Source: CAYIHX01 sp964363305
Lineage (GTDB): Bacteria > Bdellovibrionota > UBA1018
DNA: 64,000 nt
Assembly (NCBI GenBank): GCA_964363305.1
Contig: CAYIHX010000004.1
Span: forward strand, 83,032 to 147,031
Direction of reading: 5' to 3'
This document shows, piece by piece, positions 52,833 to 60,951 of the stretch. How positions within the stretch are numbered: the first letter of the stretch is position 1; the number at the start of each line of letters is the position of its first letter. The notes under the pieces were generated by a model that did no database searches, was not told the origin of the DNA, and saw nothing but the letters and a program-made list of their open reading frames with translations. The position numbers and the translations under genes were made by a program.

Positions 52833-54251
52833 ATGTCCTTATCGACTCTGCGACCTGACTCGGGCCCGATCAAAAACAACGTCCTTGAAGCGATCGGCAA
52901 TACACCGATCGTTCGGCTCAACAAGATCGGACGTGACCTTCCCTGTGAGCTCTACGTCAAGCTCGAGTTCATGAATCCAGGGGGCTCGATCAAAGACCGC
53001 ATCGGCTTCTGGATGATCGAAGACGCGGAACAGAAGGGATTGCTCAAGCCGGGCGGCACGATCGTCGAAGGCACGAGCGGGAACACCGGAATCGGCGTGG
53101 CCATTGCTGCCGCGATCAAAGGCTATAAATGCATCTTTGTTCTCCCCGACAAAATGTCGATCGAGAAGATCAAAAGCCTGCGCGCATTCGGCGCCAAAGT
53201 GGTCGTCACCCCGACGGCGGTCGAAGCCGATGATCCGCGTAGCTATTACCAGGTGTCCCGCCGCCTCGCTCGCGAAACTCCGAACGCGCTTTATCTCAAT
53301 CAATACGACAACCTCTCCAACCGGGAGTGTCACTACGCGACGACCGGGCCAGAGGTTCTCCGTCAGATGCCCGAGATCGACGCTTTCATTTCCGGAATCG
53401 GCACTGGCGGGACCGTCTGCGGAACCGGAAAATATCTGAAGGAGCACCGGCCCGAATGCAAAATTATCGCGATCGACCCCGTGGGGTCGATCGTCTATGA
53501 GATGTTCAAAACAGGAAAAGCCATCTCCAAACCGAAGACCTATAAAATTGAGGGCATCGGCGAGGATTTCATTCCCAAGAACTATGATTTCAGCCTGATC
53601 GACGACATCGTGCAGGTGGAAGACAAAGAGTCCTTCCTGATGACGCGGGAGCTCCTGCTCAAAGAAGGCCTGTATAGCGGGATCTCGAGCGGCTCGGCCG
53701 TGGTCGGCGCCATCCGCTGGGCCACCTCGCTGGGCGAGCGGGCCCGCGGAAAAAAATTCCTCATCGTGCTCCCCGACAGCGGTAATCGCTACCTCTCGAA
53801 GGTCTATGACGATGACTGGATGCAGGAAGTCGGGTTTCTTGAAGGTTCAACGCTCGGCCACCTGAGTGACCTGCTGGCCGCTCGTGGAAACTCGGGCCCG
53901 CTCATCATGGCGAAGCAGACCGATAAAGTTTCGTCCGTCATCGAGCTTCTGAAATCGAAGGGCATCAGCCAAGTGCCGGTTTCCGATGCTCAGGGCTGGA
54001 TCAAGGGCATCGTTTCCGAGGGCGGCCTGCTGAACGCGCTCTACACCGGTAAAGCCAAACCAACCGACATCGTCGAGCTTCTTGTCGACTCATCGATCGA
54101 GTTCGTTACGCCGGAAGAAACGGTCGAGCGAATCTCCAAGCTGATCGCCGCCGGAAAAACCCCGCTCGTGACCGACCCGCTTCAAAACGGCAAGCCCGTC
54201 GCAATCATCACGAAAATCGACCTTCTCACCTTTATGAGCAACCGGACCTGA
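52833..54251 (+). CDS. cbs: Cystathionine beta-synthase
   Basis: 472 residues. PLP lysine K54 in NPGGSIKDRIGFW; phosphate/PLP loops GTSGNTGIG and GIGTGGTVCGTGKYL. Two C-terminal CBS domains occupy about 355-470. No N-terminal heme-binding CP motif. It condenses homocysteine with serine (or activated serine) to cystathionine. It starts 18 nt after gshA, and the YkgJ gene begins right after its stop. Confidence 0.93.
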   Translation: MSLSTLRPDSGPIKNNVLEAIGNTPIVRLNKIGRDLPCELYVKLEFMNPGGSIKDRIGFWMIEDAEQKGLLKPGGTIVEGTSGNTGIGVAIAAAIKGYKCIFVLPDKMSIEKIKSLRAFGAKVVVTPTAVEADDPRSYYQVSRRLARETPNALYLNQYDNLSNRECHYATTGPEVLRQMPEIDAFISGIGTGGTVCGTGKYLKEHRPECKIIAIDPVGSIVYEMFKTGKAISKPKTYKIEGIGEDFIPKNYDFSLIDDIVQVEDKESFLMTRELLLKEGLYSGISSGSAVVGAIRWATSLGERARGKKFLIVLPDSGNRYLSKVYDDDWMQEVGFLEGSTLGHLSDLLAARGNSGPLIMAKQTDKVSSVIELLKSKGISQVPVSDAQGWIKGIVSEGGLLNALYTGKAKPTDIVELLVDSSIEFVTPEETVERISKLIAAGKTPLVTDPLQNGKPVAIITKIDLLTFMSNRT

Positions 54252-54677
54252 ATGGCTACTCCAGGAAAAGCCTGGTACTCGACCGGAATTCAGTTCGAGT
54301 GCCAGGGGACAGGAAAGTGCTGCACCAGCCGCGGAAGCTATGGCTTCGTCTATCTGACGGGAGCCGATCGAAAGCGGGTCGCCGCTCATCTGAAAATTCC
54401 GACCGCCCAGTTCACGCGGAAATACTGCGCTCGGGACGACAACGGTTACTTCCATCTCAAGAACCCGGACAAAGACTGCGAATTTCTGCGCAATAAACGC
54501 TGCGGCGTTTATGAGGGCCGACCGACCCAATGCCGGACCTGGCCGTTCTGGCCCGAGAACCTGAAGGCGAAGACCTGGACCCAAGAGGTCGCCGCCTTTT
54601 GTCCAGGCGTGGGCCGCGGCAAGCTCCATACCCAACAAGAAATCGAAATGATCCTGAAGGAAAACAAGCATGACTGA
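54252..54677 (+). CDS. YkgJ-family cysteine-cluster protein
   Basis: 141 residues. Cysteines in ECQGTGKCC, KYCARDD, KDCEFLRNKRCGVYEGRP, TQCRTWPFW and AFCPG are those of the YkgJ (CxCxCC) metal-cluster family, thought to bind zinc or iron. Its role here is unclear, but its position between cbs and the gamma-lyase gene suggests a link with sulphur metabolism. ATG directly follows the cbs TGA. Confidence 0.85.
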   Translation: MATPGKAWYSTGIQFECQGTGKCCTSRGSYGFVYLTGADRKRVAAHLKIPTAQFTRKYCARDDNGYFHLKNPDKDCEFLRNKRCGVYEGRPTQCRTWPFWPENLKAKTWTQEVAAFCPGVGRGKLHTQQEIEMILKENKHD

Positions 54678-55836
54678 AATGAACGAAAAAAAACTCGGGT
54701 TCGGAACTCTCGCCATCCACGCCGGTCAGGAGCCTGACCCCCGAACGGGCGCGGTCATGGTTCCCATCTTTCAAACCTCGACCTACGCGCAAGAGTCTCC
54801 CGGTAAACACCGGGGCTATGAATATTCCAGAACCGACAACCCCACTCGCACGGCCTATCAAGAATGCGTCGCCGCCCTGGAAGGCGCCCAGCATGCGCTT
54901 GCCTTCGCCTCGGGGCTCGCCACGACCTCGGCAATCCTGCAAACCCTGAAGGCGGGGGACCACGTCGTCTCCTGCGACGACGTCTACGGTGGCACTTTTC
55001 GGCTCTTCGACAAAGTCTACAAGAACCTCGGTATCGAGTTCACGTTCGTCGACCTGAGCGATCTGGCCCAGGCGAAAGCCGCGTTCCGACCCAATACACG
55101 GTTGCTGTGGATGGAAAGCCCCACCAATCCGATGCTGAAAATCCTCGACATCCGGGCCCTGAGCCAATTGGCCCGAGAGAAGGGAGCCGTCTCGGTCGTC
55201 GACAATACCTTCATGAGCTCGTACTTTCAAAAGCCGCTGCTTTTAGGCGCGGACGTCGTCATGCACTCGGTGACGAAGTATATGAACGGACATAGCGACG
55301 TCGTCGGAGGCATTCTCGCCACGAGCCGAAGCGATCTCTACGAGCGCTTCAAGTTCATGCAAAACGCGAGTGGGGGCGTGCCCGCGCCCATGGATTGCTT
55401 CCTCGTGATGAGGGGCCTCAAAACCCTGCATATTCGCATGGAACGACATGCCCAAAACGCCACGGCCATCGCCCACTTTCTCGAAAAACATCCAAAAATC
55501 GAGAAGGTGATTTATCCGGGCCTTGAAAGCCATCCCCAGCACGCGATCGCCCAAAAGCAGATGTCCGGCTTCGGAGGCATGATCACCTTCTTCCTCAAGG
55601 GCGGCCTTTCTGAGGCTCGGCGCTTCCTGGAATCCGTGCAGCTCTTCACCCTGGCCGAGAGTCTGGGCGGGGTCGAGTCGCTCATCGAGCACCCGGCCAT
55701 TATGACTCATGCATCCATTCCGGCTGAAACACGTAAGGCGCTGGGAATTCACGACAATCTGATTCGAGTCAGTGTCGGAATTGAGGATCTCGTCGATCTG
55801 CAGCACGATCTCGAACAGGCCCTTGCCCGGGTTTAA
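54670..55836 (+). CDS. Cystathionine gamma-lyase or gamma-synthase
   Basis: 388 residues. Cys/Met-metabolism PLP enzyme: YEYSRTDNPTRTAYQ, FASGLATTSAILQTL, ESPTNPMLKI, VVDNTFMSSYFQKPL and PLP lysine K203 in SVTKYMNGHSDVVGG. Next to cystathionine beta-synthase, the lyase direction (cystathionine to cysteine) is the more likely; sequence alone does not settle lyase versus synthase. It overlaps ykgJ by 8 nt. Confidence 0.92.
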   Translation: MTEMNEKKLGFGTLAIHAGQEPDPRTGAVMVPIFQTSTYAQESPGKHRGYEYSRTDNPTRTAYQECVAALEGAQHALAFASGLATTSAILQTLKAGDHVVSCDDVYGGTFRLFDKVYKNLGIEFTFVDLSDLAQAKAAFRPNTRLLWMESPTNPMLKILDIRALSQLAREKGAVSVVDNTFMSSYFQKPLLLGADVVMHSVTKYMNGHSDVVGGILATSRSDLYERFKFMQNASGGVPAPMDCFLVMRGLKTLHIRMERHAQNATAIAHFLEKHPKIEKVIYPGLESHPQHAIAQKQMSGFGGMITFFLKGGLSEARRFLESVQLFTLAESLGGVESLIEHPAIMTHASIPAETRKALGIHDNLIRVSVGIEDLVDLQHDLEQALARV

Positions 55837-55876
55837 CTTGAAGACGCCGCGTCAATCGCGTATACCTCTAAGCACC

Positions 55877-55942
55877 ATGAAAAAGCTGAAAGAGTTCCTG
55901 AAGCACCTGCTTCAAAGCAAGTCTCGCTTTCTTCTCGCCTGA
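55877..55942 (+). CDS. Possible 21-residue cationic amphipathic peptide
   Basis: MKKLKEFLKHLLQSKSRFLL then A and stop, in the gap between the gamma-lyase gene and the convergent phosphatase gene. The helix is basic and amphipathic. No ribosome site is visible, so it may be chance. Confidence 0.2.
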   Translation: MKKLKEFLKHLLQSKSRFLLA

Positions 55943-55954
55943 TCCGTAAACCCG

Positions 55955-57100
55955 TTACGCCCGCGCGAGTCGAAGTACCTTTGAATCCACGTCGAACACC
56001 ACGGCGGTACAGTCCTGGTTCGGCATGTCGTCCGCGTTTTTCATCTGCGATTTTACCCGGAAAACGAGTTCATTGAGCAAGTCGCGCGAGTCTTCTTGTC
56101 GAAAACGCGCCAGGAGCTTCTTCAGCTCCGCCTCCCCGCCCGCGGCCTCGATAAAGCCGTCAGAGATGAGCGCCAGTCGATCATGAGGGACGAGTCGCAG
56201 CTCAGCTTCGCCGACGGCGGAAAAGCCACTCTGAGTCAATGCGTTGCCTTGCGAAGGAACGGAAGAAAACGCCCCACCGGACGACGAATGATAAACTCCC
56301 GAGGCCCCGAGATGACTGTAACGGAGCACGTAGTCTTTTCTCGAAATGGTTCCGTAAAACAGAGAAAGCTGATCTCGCTCTTTTAAGGTCAACTTGACGT
56401 CGTCATAGATTGCTTTCAACGTATCGACGCTGCTCTGGGGCGAATTCACCGAAACCCGCAGGACCACCCGCATCAGCGTGGATAAAACGGCGCTCGAAAG
56501 ACCGAAGCTCGACGAATCCGAAAGGATCATCGACATCTGCCCACCATCCTTCGCATCAATGACATCGAAATGATCGCCGCCCGAGCGCGTACCTGCCAGA
56601 TACCGGCTTTCCACTTTGAAGCCCTTGAGATTTCCGAAGCGACGCGGCTGACGCGCTCGATGGAGAGCCTCGACAATCTGGAGATCATCCTTCAATGAGG
56701 AGACAAGGCCCGAAACGGAGAGATTCAGCGACGAGATCTCCTCAAATTGACCAAGAAACTCGACATGCGAAAATTTGCTGAGGAGTTCGAGCGGCCGCAA
56801 AGGAAGTAAAATCACGTCGTCGACCTGTCCCTGTAACAACGCTTCGGGAATGGCCTCTTCCTGCCGCTGAATCAAATACACGGCGCGCGCTCCTGCCGCG
56901 CGTGCGGAAGAGGCCGCCTCCGCCGGATCACTCACGGCGCCACGGACGATCCCCGCGACCCAAGATTCTCCCCGCGGAACCTCCAAGCGAGGCACAAAGC
57001 GGATCGAAAAATCCCCGCCACTCGTTCGCGCAAGCTCACGTGCGACCCTTCTCTCTTCTTCCACGTCCCCACAGATGATTCCAACCCACCACTGCTTCAT
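55955..57100 (-). CDS. PP2C/SpoIIE-type phosphatase
   Basis: 381 residues. N-terminal 130 residues look like a degenerate receiver-like domain. The PP2C-type core has GGDHFDVID, a switch MILSDSSSFGLSS (usual GDVSGHG), LALISDGFIEA and MPNQDCTAVVFDV. The usual glycine/histidine after the metal Asp is changed to Ser-Ser-Ser, but the acidic metal ligands remain. Such enzymes dephosphorylate anti-sigma antagonist or other Ser/Thr phosphoproteins. Its ATG directly follows the barrel gene stop. Confidence 0.85.
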   Translation of the reverse strand: MKQWWVGIICGDVEEERRVARELARTSGGDFSIRFVPRLEVPRGESWVAGIVRGAVSDPAEAASSARAAGARAVYLIQRQEEAIPEALLQGQVDDVILLPLRPLELLSKFSHVEFLGQFEEISSLNLSVSGLVSSLKDDLQIVEALHRARQPRRFGNLKGFKVESRYLAGTRSGGDHFDVIDAKDGGQMSMILSDSSSFGLSSAVLSTLMRVVLRVSVNSPQSSVDTLKAIYDDVKLTLKERDQLSLFYGTISRKDYVLRYSHLGASGVYHSSSGGAFSSVPSQGNALTQSGFSAVGEAELRLVPHDRLALISDGFIEAAGGEAELKKLLARFRQEDSRDLLNELVFRVKSQMKNADDMPNQDCTAVVFDVDSKVLRLARA

Positions 57101-58201
57101 TCAGTTGAACCCCAGTTTGTACTGAAACATGAACCGTTGATCCCGCAACGGCGCCGCGGCGCTGCCGATTTCCTCGCTAAACCAGGAAAAGTTGAGTTCA
57201 GATCGCTTCGTTTTGAGCCCCACGCCCGCTGAAGGCCACACATAGCCCTGAATCGCGTCGGCCCCCGTTAATCCCAAGCGAAACGCGAATCGCTCACGCA
57301 CGATCAGCTCGCTCCCCAGCGTCAGATGATCCAGCAAAGTCGCTCCGCTTGCGTTGACCAAATCACGGTAGGCCAATGCCAGATTCAGCATCGTACCACG
57401 CCCAAACTTGGGTTGAATGGAAAACGCAGCATCGAGACTCATGGGGTCATCCGTCGGCGCACCCGGAGAACCTGAGGCGAATCGAAGCAAGCTGACAGGG
57501 AGAACATACTGAGTGTTGAGAATATTTCTGGCCGTGAACGTCACCGAAGGCAGAAGCGCCCAAGGAAGAGTGATCGCAGCGCTCGCAGTGTGAGAGAAGC
57601 CCGACCCCTGAGAAAGACCCTGGTTCCAGGAGGTCGGCGAAGCCGCCGTAACATCACCATCCACGCGATTCACCCACGCCAGGCTATAGCCCAGTCGAAG
57701 GATTCCACCTGCGATTCGAACGCCCAAACCTAGAGTAGGAGCGAGCTCATACCGCGACCGATTCCGTACGGTGCCATCCGCGAGCAAGATCGCCTGCAAA
57801 CGGCTGTGAAACAACGCCCCGAAAGCCACGGTGAAAACCCCGAAGCGAAAGCCTGCATTCGGATAGATCCCACCGCTGACGCTTTCGTTCCCAGCGAGTG
57901 TCCCGGCATAAGATCCGAGATTAAAAACCCCGAGCGAACGGATCCCCGCATTGGCAAAAAACCCGGTATTCGCCCCGAGCGTGAAATTCAGGGGCTCAAT
58001 GTGCTTGCCCCGAAGCTGCCCCAGTCCCGCGGGATTGTAGAAAAGCGAATCGCCCACGTCTGAGACGAACCCAAAATAGGCGTCGCCGATGGCAGACCCG
58101 GCGGCCGAAAGGTAACGCGACCCGGGGATCAGTTCGAATCGTGGGTCAGCAAAAGAACTCGAACTCAAGATCAGCAAAAGAAAGCAGGTAATCCGTCTCA
58201 C
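57101..58201 (-). CDS. Outer-membrane beta-barrel protein, PorV/OmpP1-like
   Basis: 366 residues with a GTG start. Signal peptide ends SSFA; the mature part begins with an aromatic/Gly strand and a YFGFVSDVGDSLFYNPAGLG segment typical of FadL/PorV-type barrels, then many antiparallel strands and a final FQYKLGFN-type aromatic terminus. It probably forms a pore or assembly barrel. A near-consensus sigma-28-like promoter lies at once upstream, so with the phosphatase it would form a regulon unit. Confidence 0.8.
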   Translation of the reverse strand: MRRITCFLLLILSSSSFADPRFELIPGSRYLSAAGSAIGDAYFGFVSDVGDSLFYNPAGLGQLRGKHIEPLNFTLGANTGFFANAGIRSLGVFNLGSYAGTLAGNESVSGGIYPNAGFRFGVFTVAFGALFHSRLQAILLADGTVRNRSRYELAPTLGLGVRIAGGILRLGYSLAWVNRVDGDVTAASPTSWNQGLSQGSGFSHTASAAITLPWALLPSVTFTARNILNTQYVLPVSLLRFASGSPGAPTDDPMSLDAAFSIQPKFGRGTMLNLALAYRDLVNASGATLLDHLTLGSELIVRERFAFRLGLTGADAIQGYVWPSAGVGLKTKRSELNFSWFSEEIGSAAAPLRDQRFMFQYKLGFN

Positions 58202-58207
58202 ACTCTC

Positions 58208-58234
58208 TTATCGGTCACCGAAGAAAGACTTTTA
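58208..58234 (-). promoter_or_regulatory. Sigma-28-like promoter of the barrel/PP2C operon
   Basis: On the minus strand: TAAA, 15 nt, ACCGATAA, nearly the sigma-28 consensus. The GTG start is 6 nt from the -10, so the message would be leaderless. Confidence 0.55.
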
Positions 58235-58289
58235 CCGTCAAAAAATCCACTCTCAACTCAGAAACCGCACCGCCCGAGAAGCTTAGGAG

Positions 58290-58976
58290 ATGAGTGAACG
58301 CAGAGTAAACCTGGCGCAGCCTCATATCCCATTTGCCGGCGAAATTCCGGAATGGGCGATGATCGTCGCGCGCTCCCTGCTCCGATCGCTTCGGGAACGT
58401 GATCCCTATACCTACGGCCACTGCCTACGGGTGGGCCGAAATGCCCGCCTTCTGGCGCAGGCCGCTGGTCTGAGCGAAAAAGATCAGCGCGTGATTGAAT
58501 TTTCCAGCATGTTTCATGACCTCGGAAAACTCGGTATCCCCGATCATATCCTCCTCAAGCCGGGCCGCCTGACCGCCCAAGAGGAAGAGATCATGAAGGC
58601 CCACCCGGTCAAAAGCGCGGAAATCATTCAGCCGCTCGCCGTCGTCCCTTTCTTCAACGCGACACTGCCAGGAATCCGTCACCATCACGAACGCATGGAC
58701 GGCGAGGGCTACCCAGACCGCATGAAGGGGGAACAGATTCCCGTGACGGCGAGGGTCATTCTCATCGCCGATACTTTTGATGCCATGACCACCACGCGCC
58801 CCTACCGGAAGGGCCTCGCTTACGAGATCGCCTATAAGGAGCTCAAGCAATTCGCCGGCCGTCAGTTTGATCCCCAGCTGGTCAAAATCTTCCTAGAAAG
58901 CCATCCGCACTGGGGCGATCTCCAAAACGAGATTTCAGAGGAATTCGTCAAAACCCGGTTCAAGCGGGCGGCCTAA
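58290..58976 (+). CDS. HD-GYP domain protein
   Basis: 228 residues, almost only the HD-GYP domain. HD at H76-D77 (MFHDLGKLGIPD), HHHERMDGEGYP with GYP at 140-142, and the later IADTFDAMTTTRPYR. HD-GYP enzymes hydrolyse cyclic di-GMP. No membrane or receiver part. Candidate counterpart to the degenerate PAS-GGDEF protein. ATG at 58290 precedes a helix conserved in the family. Confidence 0.92.
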   Translation: MSERRVNLAQPHIPFAGEIPEWAMIVARSLLRSLRERDPYTYGHCLRVGRNARLLAQAAGLSEKDQRVIEFSSMFHDLGKLGIPDHILLKPGRLTAQEEEIMKAHPVKSAEIIQPLAVVPFFNATLPGIRHHHERMDGEGYPDRMKGEQIPVTARVILIADTFDAMTTTRPYRKGLAYEIAYKELKQFAGRQFDPQLVKIFLESHPHWGDLQNEISEEFVKTRFKRAA

Positions 58977-59032
58977 ACGGCTCGACTGCCCCCTAGCGCA
59001 ATTTCCCTTCACGATGTTAGACTTTCTTTACA

Positions 59033-59710
59033 ATGGAAAGACAACGAATCCTCATCATTGAAGACAATGCGGATACGCGCCGCTTCCTTGAGGCGATGCT
59101 CAGCAAAGATTTCGAAGTGATTTCAGCGGAAAATGGGGTGATCGGGATCGACCACGCGCGAAACAAGGCGCCCCACCTGATCCTCCTCGACATCATGATG
59201 CCGATCCTGAGCGGCTACGACACTTGCAGCCTCCTCAAGAAGGATGAGCGCACCAAGAGAATCCCCATCATTTTTCTCTCTGCAAAAAACAGCGTCAGTG
59301 ACATCACCCAAGGGCTCACGCAGGGGGCGGACGACTACATCCCGAAACCCTTCGACTACAAGGAACTGATGGCGCGAATTCAGGCGCGTCTCCGAAAGTC
59401 CGCCGAGCCGACCTCACAACCGATTATCCTGGGCGATCTCATGATCGACCCCGGCAACCGCGAGGTCTCGATCGCGGGGAAGAAGGTCGTGTTGACCCTG
59501 ACGGAGTTCGATATTCTTCGTTGCCTTGCCGCGAAGCCCGGGACCGTCATCTCCCGCGACGATATCCTGCGTGATGTCTGGCGGGACGATTCGAAGGATA
59601 CCAACGATCGCACCATTGACGTGCATATTCGTTCGCTTCGAAAGAAAATCCCGACAATGACCCGCCATATTATTTCCATCTACGGCATCGGCTACAAGTA
59701 CGAGAAATAA
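59033..59710 (+). CDS. OmpR/PhoB-type response regulator
   Basis: 225 residues. Receiver domain with D11 and phosphoacceptor D53 (LILLDIMMP), then a winged-helix output domain (LTEFDILRCLAAKPGTVISR, DRTIDVHIRSLRKKI). No kinase is adjacent. The stop overlaps the start of the next gene (TAATG). Confidence 0.93.
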   Translation: MERQRILIIEDNADTRRFLEAMLSKDFEVISAENGVIGIDHARNKAPHLILLDIMMPILSGYDTCSLLKKDERTKRIPIIFLSAKNSVSDITQGLTQGADDYIPKPFDYKELMARIQARLRKSAEPTSQPIILGDLMIDPGNREVSIAGKKVVLTLTEFDILRCLAAKPGTVISRDDILRDVWRDDSKDTNDRTIDVHIRSLRKKIPTMTRHIISIYGIGYKYEK

Positions 59711-60951
59711 TGCGTTCAGGATCTCGCGCCCTCTTCTACGCCTACTGTCTCTATGCCGTGCTCTCGCTCACCTCGATGGCCCCAATGAACATCGGAGCCG
59801 GCCTTCTCCTTCTCGCATTCATCCTGACGACTCCCTCCGCCGCCCAGCTGCGAAACGAAACGCGCAACCTCCTCGGCGATCTCGCGACCCGCAGACTTCT
59901 CCTGGCGTCACTCTTTCTTGTCGCGGCCTGCCTCGCGAGCTGGGTTCATCTCGCGATCGACCCGGTCGTTCATGCCGGACAGTCCGCGCGACTCGAACCG
60001 ACGGATGCCCTGAAACTCTGGTACCTGATCTGGCCCTTCGTACTGGCCCTGGGCTGGGGGCGACTTTCCCCGCACGAGCGAGTTCAGGTGTTCCGCTGCT
60101 GGCTATGGGTGTTCTTCCTGATTTCGTGGATCGGCGTTCAACAATTTTTCACGGGCTGGCCCCGCCATCAAGGAAATCCATCGCTCCCTGGTTACAACCA
60201 CCCGGTGCTCTTTCTCGGACATCACCTCTCCGTCGCGAGCGTCTGGATCTTTCCTTTTTTCGTAGCGCTCGACTGGATGATCTCGCCCGAGAATCGCCAG
60301 GCCCTGCGCGTGCCCCGCGGGTTCTGGCCCGCGCTCTTCGCCGCAAACGCGTTCGTCCTGTTCTTTCTCTATTCACGAACCCTTTGGATCGCCCTCCCCT
60401 TGGGGCTCGTGCTTTGGGGGTTGCTGCGTTTATCAAAGCGCTGGTCGATCGGCCTCGTCCTGCTGCTGCTAGCGGCCGGAGGCACCGCCTATTTCCAGCC
60501 CGCGGTTCAACAACGACTTCATGACTCGCTCGGCAGAACGGATCGCTACCAACTCTGGGCTGCTGATCTGGCACTGTTCCGGGAGCGGCCGCTCTTCGGA
60601 ACGGGTTTTAAAAAAACCAGCGACACCGTCACGTACTACCTTCAGGAGAAGAACCCCGGCCAGACCCAGTTCTTCGTCGGGCATGCCCACAACATCTACC
60701 TCGAAATGCTGACCAGCACCGGCGTGGTCGGCCTCGCCGCATTTCTGGTTTGGATTCTATTCGCGCTCCTCGCTACGCGCAGCGGCGCTCGGGTGGCGAC
60801 GCTGGCCACTCCGGTCGCCGTGCGCCTGGCCTGGCTGGTTTTTCTCATCAACGGCCTGACCCAGGTGAATTTCTGGGAAGGCAAAGTGATTCACCAACTG
60901 ATGTGGATCACGGGCTGGACGCTGACTTGGCGCTCGAAACCTACTCTTTGA
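59710..60951 (+). CDS. O-antigen ligase/polymerase-like membrane protein
   Basis: 413 residues with ten or more transmembrane helices. The large loop carries the O-antigen-ligase motif region FVGHAHNIYLEMLTSTGVVGLA. WaaL/Wzy-type enzymes join polysaccharide to lipid carriers in the periplasm. Start overlaps the regulator stop by one base. The 3' end overlaps the convergent kinase gene by 11 nt. Confidence 0.85.
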   Translation: MRSGSRALFYAYCLYAVLSLTSMAPMNIGAGLLLLAFILTTPSAAQLRNETRNLLGDLATRRLLLASLFLVAACLASWVHLAIDPVVHAGQSARLEPTDALKLWYLIWPFVLALGWGRLSPHERVQVFRCWLWVFFLISWIGVQQFFTGWPRHQGNPSLPGYNHPVLFLGHHLSVASVWIFPFFVALDWMISPENRQALRVPRGFWPALFAANAFVLFFLYSRTLWIALPLGLVLWGLLRLSKRWSIGLVLLLLAAGGTAYFQPAVQQRLHDSLGRTDRYQLWAADLALFRERPLFGTGFKKTSDTVTYYLQEKNPGQTQFFVGHAHNIYLEMLTSTGVVGLAAFLVWILFALLATRSGARVATLATPVAVRLAWLVFLINGLTQVNFWEGKVIHQLMWITGWTLTWRSKPTL

